Source: CAZOWM01 sp964583615
GTDB lineage: Bacteria; Spirochaetota; B62-G9; DRHN01
NCBI GenBank assembly: GCA_964583615.1
Contig: CAZOWM010000022.1
Location: 1 to 55,660, forward strand
Direction of reading: 5' to 3'
DNA length: 55,660 nt
The position numbers and the translations under genes are program-made. Under the pieces are notes generated by a model, which was not told the origin of the DNA, ran no database searches, and worked only from the letters and a program-made list of their open reading frames with translations. Positions 1 to 5,870 of the stretch are shown here, piece by piece; position 1 is the stretch's first letter, and the number at the start of each line of letters is the position of its first letter.

Positions 1-199
1 CCAACCTGTGTAAGTCGGAAGTAAAGGCTTCAAACTCCCTCACACATTCCTCATCCGGTTTTTCAGGCACAGCAACAAAATGGCTCCTTGAACCGATATC
101 TATCCCCGCTGCATGAACATTGATGTGTTGAAGATGCTTGGGAAACTCAGCGTTCTTTTCCTTTTTGAAGCGTTGCTTACCCTGATGCTTGACTTTCAT
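1..199 (-). mobile_element. IS110-family transposase, N-terminal part (runs off window)
   Basis: Read on the minus strand, this frame gives a basic leader (MKVKHQGKQRFKKEKN), then HAAGIDIGSRSHFVAVPE and VREFEAFTSDLHRL. These are the first Asp of the DEDD RuvC-like domain and the conserved start of IS110-family transposases. Only about 66 of the usual roughly 400 residues are inside the window, so the serine-containing C-terminal domain cannot be judged. I place the start at the ATG at 199 because GGAGGA lies 7 nt upstream; an ATG at 214 is in frame but has no Shine-Dalgarno site. IS110 enzymes join element ends to target without terminal inverted repeats. It lies at the left of an integrated segment and may be a later insertion into it. 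Confidence 0.85.
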
Positions 200-214
200 C
201 CCATTTTCCTCCAT

Positions 215-345
215 TATCTTAAAGAGTATGTGCGTTTGGGAGCGGGGATTGTCGCCTTTTCTACTCTTCTAAACGGGATAGCGTTTACGCGCTTCACCAG
301 TGACACTGTCGTCAATCCCCGTGACCACGCTAACCTACGGGTATA
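215..345 (-). ncRNA. Candidate IS110 bridge RNA in the transposase 5' non-coding end
   Basis: The stretch directly upstream of the IS110 transposase has no ORF but is rich in inverted repeats. CAATCCCC (313-320) pairs exactly with GGGGATTG (244-251), closing a domain of about 77 nt. Inside it are GCG-TTTA-CGC (281-290) and CAGTG-A-CACTG (298-308). IS110-group elements are known to encode a bridge RNA of roughly 150-250 nt in this position; its loops specify target and donor. I infer the RNA from position and pairing only. The element's left boundary, the promoter and the guide loops cannot be fixed from this sequence. Confidence 0.38.
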
Positions 346-491
346 AAACACCATTGCTCTCTCGGCCTTCAATCCCAAAATGCACAAAGCCAAGATAATG
401 GGGAGTAATTATTTGATAAAGTTACTTCTTGATGGTCTCCTCAACAAGGACCCCGAGAAAATCGAAGAATGATTTGTCCAAATCCGGCATA

Positions 492-911
492 TTACCACCA
501 GATTCCTGCATAGAATGTTGTTTTCATTCGTGATGAAAAAGGCTCCTCAAACTGCTCTGAGCTGCTTATCACCGTATGCCCGCATTCATGCGATCCACCG
601 ATATACAGGTGCTCGTTAATCTTGACCCTGCAATCGATGTAGTATGTGTTGAGATACGGATTGAAAAAGACAGGTGAGCCTGGTTCGCGCTCCATGCGCG
701 TTTCAATCCCTCCCTGGAGAACGATGCGCCAGAATTCATAACTCAGGCACAAATCGGTACAGAAATCCTCATCCTCAGTAACATAGCCGATGTAAAAATG
801 CCCGTGGATCTCTGCGGGATATAACAACTGTGGGCCAAGAAGTGGTAAAAAGAAAATTACGAGCAATAAAGCCAAACAAATGGCTATTATGAGATAGATT
901 TCTTTATTCAT
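492..911 (-). CDS. Hypothetical single-pass membrane protein with an HExxH-like motif
   Basis: About 139 residues. The N-terminal MNKEIYLI is followed by one strongly hydrophobic helix (roughly residues 5-28), so most of the chain should lie outside the membrane. The outer part has a pair of cysteines (DFCTDLCLSYEFW) and, near the C-terminus, GGSHECGHTVI, which fits the HExxH pattern of zinc peptidases. The chain is short for a metalloprotease and no further ligand is obvious, so the motif may be chance. I start at the ATG at 911 because the longer form begins with TTG and has no ribosome site. I do not recognise the family. Confidence 0.5.
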   Translation of the reverse strand: MNKEIYLIIAICLALLLVIFFLPLLGPQLLYPAEIHGHFYIGYVTEDEDFCTDLCLSYEFWRIVLQGGIETRMEREPGSPVFFNPYLNTYYIDCRVKINEHLYIGGSHECGHTVISSSEQFEEPFSSRMKTTFYAGIWW

Positions 912-913
912 TT

Positions 914-957
914 GCCCTGCCGGAGAATCGGACTCCGGCAAGCACCATGCAGGGCTG
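914..957. repeat. Nested inverted repeat
   Basis: GCCCTGC (914-920) pairs with GCAGGGC (948-954 region), and inside it GCCGGAG pairs with CTCCGGC around a 7-nt loop (AATCGGA). It lies directly upstream of the 492-911 gene. There is no T-tract, so it is not a typical intrinsic terminator. It could be a leader structure, a REP-like element or an insertion scar. Confidence 0.45.
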
Positions 958-1021
958 CTTTCTGGTCAAAAGCGTCTACATGCTATGGATGAATCCGGGT
1001 ATCTGAAAAGGAATGCTATTT

Positions 1022-1210
1022 TCATTTCTTCCCCACCGGCTCAAGGTTCATTCGCTCGTGATCGTCGATGAATCGGCGAAGTTCTCCTTTCATATCGAGC
1101 TCGCGAAGGTGTGAACGAGATACACCATATCGGACGCTCATTTCGAGAAGTGTCATTCCGTATTTACGAATGAATTTTGAAGTTCCGGCTTTATGACCGA
1201 TTTCTTTCAT
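1022..1210 (-). CDS. Small HTH-like protein
   Basis: 62 residues from the ATG at 1210, chosen because GGAG lies 6 nt upstream; a longer reading uses an AT-rich, non-coding-like N-terminus. The segment MTLLEMSVRYGVSRSHLREL looks like a helix-turn-helix (helix, tight turn at YGVS, recognition helix), and the tail is charged. It is divergent from the XRE regulator at 1369, and the two share a 158-bp AT-rich region, so it may be a partner or antagonist in control of the element. No family is recognised with certainty. Confidence 0.55.
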   Translation of the reverse strand: MKEIGHKAGTSKFIRKYGMTLLEMSVRYGVSRSHLRELDMKGELRRFIDDHERMNLEPVGKK

Positions 1211-1368
1211 CTCATACTCCATATATAGTGGATATCTATTAATAACTATACACTTTTTATGGATGTTGACAAGAAAAAAATACAAAAAAACTGGATTTTT
1301 TTAATGTTTTTTTCTTAGAATTATGCTAATATGCGTCAGAGGGGAGCTAGGTACATAATGGTGAAAGA
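1211..1368. promoter_or_regulatory. Divergent control region between two small regulators
   Basis: AT-rich intergenic stretch. TATTAATA is a perfect 8-bp palindrome within a wider imperfect one (near 1237-1252) and is a plausible operator. For the rightward gene, TGCTAATAT (near 1325-1333) resembles an extended -10 element. For the leftward gene, ATATAT-rich sequence lies just before the ribosome site. The assignments are by eye and weak. Confidence 0.3.
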
Positions 1369-1755
1369 ATGGAAGAAGACCTTAAAAAAATTTTTGGTGA
1401 TAATTTACGCTCGAAACGAAGAGAAAAATATAAAAATGCAGGGCATTTTGCAAAGGCTTCAGGTATAGGTAGATCAGCATATTATAATTATGAAACTGGT
1501 AAGGCTTTCCCAGATCTTACAACTTTAAAGAAAATTTCTGAAACTCTGGATTGTAGTTTCGATGAGTTATTTAAACCTTTTCTTCGAGAAGAAAAACAAA
1601 TATTTGTAAACTTACTTTCTGATCTTAAAAAAATAAAAGCTAGCAAGAATCCAGATCATTGGCATGTAGTAAATGTAATTATTCAAATGGCAATACAGAT
1701 TATGGAGGATGAAAAAAGGGAAAAAATCTCAATCTCGTCACAAAGTACGAAATGA
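1369..1755 (+). CDS. XRE-family transcriptional regulator
   Basis: 128 residues. The N-terminal half is a Cro/C1-type helix-turn-helix: LRSKRREKYKNAGHFAKASG, then GIGRSAYYNYETGKAFPDL, then LKKISETLDCSFDELFKPF, the standard five-helix HTH_3 layout over about residues 12-70. The C-terminal half is helical and charged, perhaps for dimerisation or ligand sensing. It overlaps the next gene by four bases (ATGA), so the two are translationally coupled. Its position at the border of an integrated element suggests control of element or cargo genes. Family assignment is secure; target unknown. Confidence 0.85.
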   Translation: MEEDLKKIFGDNLRSKRREKYKNAGHFAKASGIGRSAYYNYETGKAFPDLTTLKKISETLDCSFDELFKPFLREEKQIFVNLLSDLKKIKASKNPDHWHVVNVIIQMAIQIMEDEKREKISISSQSTK

Positions 1756-1934
1756 CTGGAGAATATTATGGGGGCAGCAGAAGAATAATATACGTCGATG
1801 AAGAAGGTAAATGGAGGGCGTTGCTGGAAGAAACTGAGGAATTACTATATTTAGAGCAGATGTTACATAAACATGATTTACACCTCATCGTTGTATTTGA
1901 GGAAAATGAATGCAGTATATACCATTATGCATGA
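1752..1934 (+). CDS. Small hypothetical protein coupled to the XRE regulator
   Basis: 60 residues, starting within the stop of the XRE gene (ATGA overlap). The sequence is acidic and looks like one small alpha/beta unit: RRIIYVDEEGKWRALLEETE, then a helical segment, then HLIVVFEENECSIYHYA as a terminal strand pair. No known family is recognised. The coupling implies equimolar production with the regulator, so a partner or anti-repressor role is possible but is inference only. Confidence 0.6.
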   Translation: MTGEYYGGSRRIIYVDEEGKWRALLEETEELLYLEQMLHKHDLHLIVVFEENECSIYHYA

Positions 1935-2026
1935 AGTAGAGACATCCACGAGTTAAAGCCCGCTTATGTAATTAGCAAACCGACCGTACTATTTATTTAT
2001 TAGAGAAAGAATTAAAGTAAAAAGAA

Positions 2027-2396
2027 ATGAAAAAGATTTATAAGAAAAAGTTTAACAAATACTGGAATCCATTAAGGTTAATAACTAACGAAGAATATGA
2101 ATTGAATTTAAATACTATCATATGGTGCTGGATATTGATGAGGGGGGCAAGGGGAACAAAAAAGATGGAACAGAAAACAAAGCATAATAAAGCGTAATCG
2201 GCTCGTTCTCCTTGACACAATAAAGAAGGAAGACGTGACATTCTATATTGTTGGGAAAAAGAAATATAGAATCGATGTAAACCAGGTTGCAAAATACAGG
2301 AGAATTATAGGGAAAAAGGACGACATACAGCCAGTATATTTAAGAATAGTGGCGGCAAGAAACAGAGGTTCTTGTCGCTTTTTTTATTTGGGGTAA
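2027..2396 (+). pseudogene. Gene debris: overlapping open fragments with coding-like sequence
   Basis: Three frames each carry short protein-like pieces. From ATG 2027 a basic 56-residue piece starts MKKIYKKKFNKYWNPLRLI. A second frame reads MVLDIDEGGKGNKKDGTENKA. A third, open from 2142 to the stop at 2394-2396 with no ATG, includes DTIKKEDVTFYIVGKKKYRI and VAKYRRIIGKKDDIQPVYLR. The pieces sit close together in order, as expected of a small gene broken by frameshifts. No family is recognised. The last piece overlaps the start of the HEPN gene, so that gene may once have been longer. Confidence 0.3.
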
Positions 2397-3307
2397 GTGA
2401 TGGATCACAGATATACCAGCAAAGTGATAAAATATATAATGAGGTCATTGTGCTTACTCAATATTGTTCAGTAGCTCCTCTTCAAGGCTTAAATGTAACA
2501 GGGCATTTAAATCTGCCGTATAAGTTGGCAAATGACATCACTTTCGAATACAAGCCAGATTCTTTCAATGACTCAGTATTATACAAGTTTCAAGCAAAAA
2601 ATTTAAAAGAAAACGATCCGGATTGGAACGGTAAGAATCCACGAAGTGTCCTTGACAGAGCACACGAGATCTTACAACTTATTAATCTTTCAGTTTGGCT
2701 TGCTTTTCCTTGTTCAATAAACTATTCGATTATTGTAACCTTTAAAATCCTCAAAAACACATGGAATTGGGAGAATCTAAGTTCATTGCCAAACAGCTTA
2801 TATGCTCACAAAAAATATGCACGAAACCGGCTAAGACAAGAAAACATCGAAAGAGCAAAAATACTACTAAATGGTCTAATGCATATACCAAGACCCAGTG
2901 CTATTTGGGTAGCCGGATATTCACTATGGACTTCATTAACCGAGCGGACTTTTGAAGTTAGATACCTTTTTCTATGGATTGCACTTGAGGCACTTTTTGG
3001 CCCGGAAGATCATAGAGAAATAACTTTCAGATTGTCTCAACGAATTGCCTTTTTTCTTAAAAACGATAAAGATAAAACATTTAATATTTATGAAGAGATA
3101 AAAAATGGATATAAATGGCGATCCAAACTAGTTCATGGTATGAAATTCTCCAAGTCGGATAATAGCAAGTTAGATGAAATCCTTTTCTTTTCTGAAAATC
3201 TTGTTAGACAGAGTCTTGTACATATACTTATGAATCAAAAATTAATAAATATCTTCGCATCAAGAAAGCGAGAGGAATATCTCGATAGCTTAATTTTCTC
3301 GAAATAG
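2372..3307 (+). CDS. HEPN-domain protein (ApeA-like), putative RNase
   Basis: 311 residues from a TTG preceded by AGAGG. No ATG or GTG occurs in the first half, so the true N-terminus is uncertain and may be truncated. The C-terminal third (about 190-290) matches Apea-like HEPN domains: RYLFLWIALEALFGPEDHRE, a helix with RLSQRIAFFL, then YKWRSKLVHG, which holds the R250-x4-H255 motif that forms the RNase site in HEPN proteins. The N-terminal two thirds are of mixed type, without recognisable motifs. HEPN RNases of this kind are common in anti-phage and toxin systems. Neighbours include RRM and NYN proteins. RNase activity is predicted, not shown. Confidence 0.7.
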   Translation: MSLFLFGVSDGSQIYQQSDKIYNEVIVLTQYCSVAPLQGLNVTGHLNLPYKLANDITFEYKPDSFNDSVLYKFQAKNLKENDPDWNGKNPRSVLDRAHEILQLINLSVWLAFPCSINYSIIVTFKILKNTWNWENLSSLPNSLYAHKKYARNRLRQENIERAKILLNGLMHIPRPSAIWVAGYSLWTSLTERTFEVRYLFLWIALEALFGPEDHREITFRLSQRIAFFLKNDKDKTFNIYEEIKNGYKWRSKLVHGMKFSKSDNSKLDEILFFSENLVRQSLVHILMNQKLINIFASRKREEYLDSLIFSK

Positions 3308-3435
3308 GCCCCTGTATGACTTGGTATTACTACGCATCCAAGGTTTTGCTTTGTTTCGGTTACACCGGGAACGATATGATAGCTAAATCTACATTTTATA
3401 TAGAAACTATTAGATGAAAGATGGAGCTATAAAAT

Positions 3436-3683
3436 ATGAAGTTATTCAAGGAGTACGAGATCCAGGCACGGGAGCAGGGCCTGGGGCTGGGGGGATAGAA
3501 AGGCGAAATAAAGCAGGCTCCGCAGCAGCAGGATGAGATCATTGTTTATATAACGAAAACCAGCACCAAATATCACAAGGCAGGTTACAATTTTTTAAGC
3601 AAGATACCGATACCGCTTAAGAGTCTGTTAGACAGGAATATATGCCTTGTTCTGTGTGCAAGCCGCTGGTATTAGGACGGTAA
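3436..3683 (+). pseudogene. Decayed small gene of the KYHxAG / PCSVCKP type
   Basis: Starts at ATG 3436 with GGAG 10 nt upstream (MKLFKEYEIQAREQG). It meets an in-frame TAG at 3496, continues open through IIVYITKTSTKYHKAGYNFL and SKIPIPLKSLLDRN, and needs a frame change near 3640 to read MPCSVCKPLVLGR before TAA at 3681. Intact relatives, as I recall the family, read VYVTKTGKKYHRAGC...GYTPCSVCKP and occur alone or at the C-terminus of secreted nucleases. Here the first family Cys is Tyr. One nonsense and one frameshift lesion make this a pseudogene. Confidence 0.6.
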
Positions 3684-3721
3684 CATAAAATTTTTATATT
3701 TTAAAAAAGGAGGCCTATAAA

Positions 3722-4144
3722 GTGAAACGTAATGTATTAGAATTAAAAAAGAATTTATCTGATCATGAACTGTCAGTCTTCAATTCAGAAATTGAGAAAT
3801 ATAAAAAGAATATCGGGTTGTCTTACTTATTGTGGTTATTCCTTGGTACATTAGGAATCCATAAGTTTTATATTGGAAAACCAATATTGGGTTTAATTTA
3901 TTTGCTTTTGGGTATTGGAGCCTGGCTGTCATTGTTCTTAGGACTTGCTACAGGTGCTGCTGGCGGATCTGCGGAAAGTGTCAGTGCTGGGATGGCGACC
4001 GGTGTGATCTTATTTATAGTCCTAATCATTATTTTGGGGATCATGCTTTTAATAGACTTATTTACTATTCCAAGACAGATAAGAAAAACATATGAAAAAA
4101 AAGAATATGAATTGTTGGAAAAATTGCAGAAATCAGAAGCATAG
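3722..4144 (+). CDS. TM2-domain membrane protein
   Basis: 140 residues from GTG, with AGGAGG 8 nt upstream. After a charged amphipathic N-terminus of about 35 residues comes SYLLWLFLGTLGIHKFYIGK, the classic TM2 signature (first helix, GxHxFY turn). A second helix follows (LGLIYLLLGIGAWLSLFLG), then a Gly/Ser/Ala-rich linker and a third long hydrophobic segment (GVILFIVLIIILGIMLLIDL). The tail is basic and helical. TM2 proteins are inner-membrane proteins of poorly known role. In this cargo it could anchor or sense for the adjacent RNA-related proteins, but there is no direct evidence. Confidence 0.8.
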   Translation: MKRNVLELKKNLSDHELSVFNSEIEKYKKNIGLSYLLWLFLGTLGIHKFYIGKPILGLIYLLLGIGAWLSLFLGLATGAAGGSAESVSAGMATGVILFIVLIIILGIMLLIDLFTIPRQIRKTYEKKEYELLEKLQKSEA

Positions 4145-4189
4145 ATATCCGTTAAGAGATTACTTAAAAATTTAGTAATAAACATAATT

Positions 4190-4411
4190 ATGACTTTCGA
4201 TGAAGTTTCACATCCATATATTGAACAATTCGGATTCCCCGACCAGACACTCAAAATCTCTCTGGAGAATGAGATTTACGAACAATATTACTGGTATAAA
4301 GAGGACGTCATTGCCGAATTCGTATGCCCCAAGAACAAGAAGAAAGACGGCTGGGAGATATCGTTCGCATTCAGCCTGGATCCGTTGAAGTATTATAGAG
4401 ATGGTGAGTAA
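4190..4411 (+). CDS. Small hypothetical protein
   Basis: 73 residues, rich in aromatic and acidic residues (HPYIEQFGFPDQTLKI, NEIYEQYYWYKEDVIAEFVC, DGWEISFAFSLDPLKYY). No membrane segment. There is no good ribosome site before the ATG, so the start or the whole gene is uncertain. It ends 19 bp before the RRM gene on the same strand and could be co-transcribed with it. No family recognised. Confidence 0.45.
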   Translation: MTFDEVSHPYIEQFGFPDQTLKISLENEIYEQYYWYKEDVIAEFVCPKNKKKDGWEISFAFSLDPLKYYRDGE

Positions 4412-4430
4412 ATGAAAAAAGGAGCATCTC

Positions 4431-4670
4431 ATGAATATTTATGTGGGGAATTTGTCAACTGAAGTCACCAACGATGAATTACAACAGACATTTGAGATTT
4501 TCGGTGAGGTCTCATCCGCCAAAATCATCACTGATAGATACACGGGCATGTCAAGAGGATTCGGCTTTGTTGAGATGCCGAAACTCGTGGAAGCTCAGGC
4601 CGCGATTGATGAATTTAATGGGAAGGAGTTGAATGGCCAAATACTTAAAGTAAGAGAAGCTCGACCTTGA
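4431..4670 (+). CDS. RRM-domain RNA-binding protein
   Basis: 79 residues, a single RNA recognition motif with almost no extensions. RNP-2 is IYVGNL (residues 3-8) and RNP-1 is RGFGFVEM (near 43-50), with the aromatic residues that stack on RNA in place. The beta-alpha-beta-beta-alpha-beta order is clear, and GGAG lies 6 nt before the ATG. Stand-alone RRM proteins of this size are known in cyanobacteria and many other bacteria and bind single-stranded RNA. Carriage on an integrated element beside HEPN and NYN proteins is notable. Specific target unknown. Confidence 0.92.
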   Translation: MNIYVGNLSTEVTNDELQQTFEIFGEVSSAKIITDRYTGMSRGFGFVEMPKLVEAQAAIDEFNGKELNGQILKVREARP

Positions 4671-4702
4671 GGTGATAATCAATGGGGTGGAGGAAGACGT
4701 AA

Positions 4703-4804
4703 AGGCAGGCGAGAATCCTGGTGAGAGCAGTGCAAGAATTTGAGGAAGCTGTGAGGAATGGATATTCTCCGTGTTCTGTGTGTAAGCCGCCGAGACTAGA
4801 ATAA
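4703..4804 (+). pseudogene. C-terminal remnant of a second PCSVCKP-type gene
   Basis: A 33-codon open tail without start reads RAVQEFEEAVRNGYSPCSVC then KPPRLE and stop. It matches the C-terminal end of the same small family as the pseudogene at 3436-3683, and the DNA is also similar there (TGTTCTGTGTG(C/T)AAGCCGC in both). The N-terminal half is missing or scrambled. The two relics flank the TM2, 73-residue and RRM genes. Confidence 0.5.
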
Positions 4805-4814
4805 GGAGGAATAT

Positions 4815-5159
4815 ATTTTTAAATTACCTACTGGTGAAAAATTACGTCGAAAATGCAGAAGAAGAGGGATCGCAACCCTTTTATCAGGAAATGTTATCAT
4901 CAAAGATGAGGAACTCCAACAGTCTTTACTATATTATAAAAAACAGTGGCGAGAATCTTACAAGGGCACCCTATATATAATAGAAATATTTGGGGGGGTT
5001 ATTGGTGGCAATAGCTACCCTCCTTTTGGTTTTTTAAAATGCTACAGTAAAGAACTTGATTCATTGTTTTATATCTTGATCGTGGTTAATTATTTGATTA
5101 ATGATAGTATTGGATGGGGGAAGATAAAAAAGGGGATAGTAATATGGGATCGATCGTAA
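4815..5159 (+). CDS. Open frame with strong Shine-Dalgarno but no AUG/GUG/UUG start
   Basis: A 114-codon open frame follows AAGGAGG by 5 nt, but the codon there is ATT (4815), and no ATG, GTG or early TTG exists in frame. It would encode FKLPTGEKLRRKCRRRGIA, then KDEELQQSLLYYKKQWRES, a glycine-rich part (IEIFGGVIGGNS) and a hydrophobic stretch (LDSLFYILIVVNYLI). It overlaps the start of the NYN gene. Either a rare ATT start is used, as known for infC, or this is a truncated gene whose true 5' part was lost. No family recognised. Confidence 0.35.
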   Translation: MFKLPTGEKLRRKCRRRGIATLLSGNVIIKDEELQQSLLYYKKQWRESYKGTLYIIEIFGGVIGGNSYPPFGFLKCYSKELDSLFYILIVVNYLINDSIGWGKIKKGIVIWDRS

Positions 5160-5701
5160 TATTCATTGATGGAGGATATCTCGAAAAAGTAATCATTGAA
5201 GAATTTGAAAGGGTACACATAGATTATAAGTTGTTTTCTGGGGAAATTGCAAAAATAGTATCTCCGGACAGTGAGTTATTGCGGACATATTATTATAATT
5301 GTCTTCCTTATAAAAATGACCCACCAACAAATGAAGAATCCCTTCGTTTTGGTAAAAGGCAAAGATTTTATTATGCACTAGAAAGGATACCACGGTTTGA
5401 GGTAAAATTAGGATGGCTTGATAAGAGAGGAACGAATGACTTCGTTCAAAAAATGGTTGATACATTGTTGAGCATTGATCTTGTCTATTTAAGTTCAAAA
5501 GGTAAAATAACTCATGCTGCAATTATTGCTGGTGACGGAGATTTTGTCCCTGCCATAAAGGTTGCTAAAACAGAAGGGATTTCAATATGGCTGTTTCATG
5601 GCGAATCAAAACATTCGCACTTATGGCAAATTGCTGATGAAAGACGGCGTATAGATGATGATTTAATAGAAAAAACGCGTTTAATACAGAACGCTGAATA
5701 A
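5144..5701 (+). CDS. NYN-domain protein (LabA/DUF88-like), putative RNase
   Basis: About 185 residues from the ATG at 5144, chosen for GGGGA 8 nt upstream; an in-frame ATG at 5114 has no ribosome site. NYN/PIN-like acidic residues are visible: VIFIDGGYLEK at the N-terminus, FVQKMVDTLLSIDLVYLS in the middle, and AAIIAGDGDFVPAIKVAKTE, where the GDGDF motif supplies two metal-binding Asp residues. NYN proteins are Mg-dependent RNases or RNA-binding proteins. It is the last gene before a strong terminator. RNase activity is inferred from the retained acidic set. Confidence 0.85.
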   Translation: MGSIVIFIDGGYLEKVIIEEFERVHIDYKLFSGEIAKIVSPDSELLRTYYYNCLPYKNDPPTNEESLRFGKRQRFYYALERIPRFEVKLGWLDKRGTNDFVQKMVDTLLSIDLVYLSSKGKITHAAIIAGDGDFVPAIKVAKTEGISIWLFHGESKHSHLWQIADERRRIDDDLIEKTRLIQNAE

Positions 5702-5731
5702 AAAAGCCTCTCCGTTTTTAGAGAGGCTTTT
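5702..5731 (+). terminator. Intrinsic terminator after the NYN gene
   Basis: AAAAGCCTCTC, an 8-nt loop, then GAGAGGCTTTT: an 11-bp perfect stem ending in T residues, starting one base after the stop codon. Confidence 0.85.
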
Positions 5732-5743
5732 AATCATGAACAA

Positions 5744-5780
5744 CCTTGCATCCCAGGCTTACGCCATACAGAATGCAAGG
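5744..5780. repeat. Inverted repeat CCTTGCAT/ATGCAAGG before the integrase gene
   Basis: Perfect 8-bp arms at 5744-5751 and 5773-5780 with a 21-nt spacer, in the 139-bp gap between the NYN terminator and the integrase. No T-tract. The position suits an integrase or excisionase arm site or an operator, but this is inference. Confidence 0.4.
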
Positions 5781-5818
5781 GCGGATTAACAATAATTAGT
5801 TTATCTCATTACCGATTC

Positions 5819-5847
5819 TTGTCAAGAAAATATTATTTTTTTGTAAA
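5819..5847 (+). promoter_or_regulatory. Possible integrase promoter
   Basis: TTGTCA (5819-5824), a 17-nt spacer and TGTAAA (5842-5847) lie 24 bp before the integrase ATG. The -10 match is only moderate. No clear Shine-Dalgarno site follows, so integrase translation may be weak. Confidence 0.35.
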
Positions 5848-5870
5848 TTTTTAAAAATCAAGAAAAATAA

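Noticed and set aside
113..346. Plus-strand open frame of 77 codons over the IS110 region
   Set aside because: It is the complement of the transposase start and the structured non-coding end; the minus strand has the recognisable family sequence.
1266..1271. TTGACA as the -35 of the XRE gene
   Set aside because: No -10-like hexamer at 16-18 nt; the extended -10 further down fits better.
3496..3498. In-frame TAG read as pyrrolysine or another recoding event
   Set aside because: The same gene also carries a frameshift, which points to decay; no recoding signal is seen.
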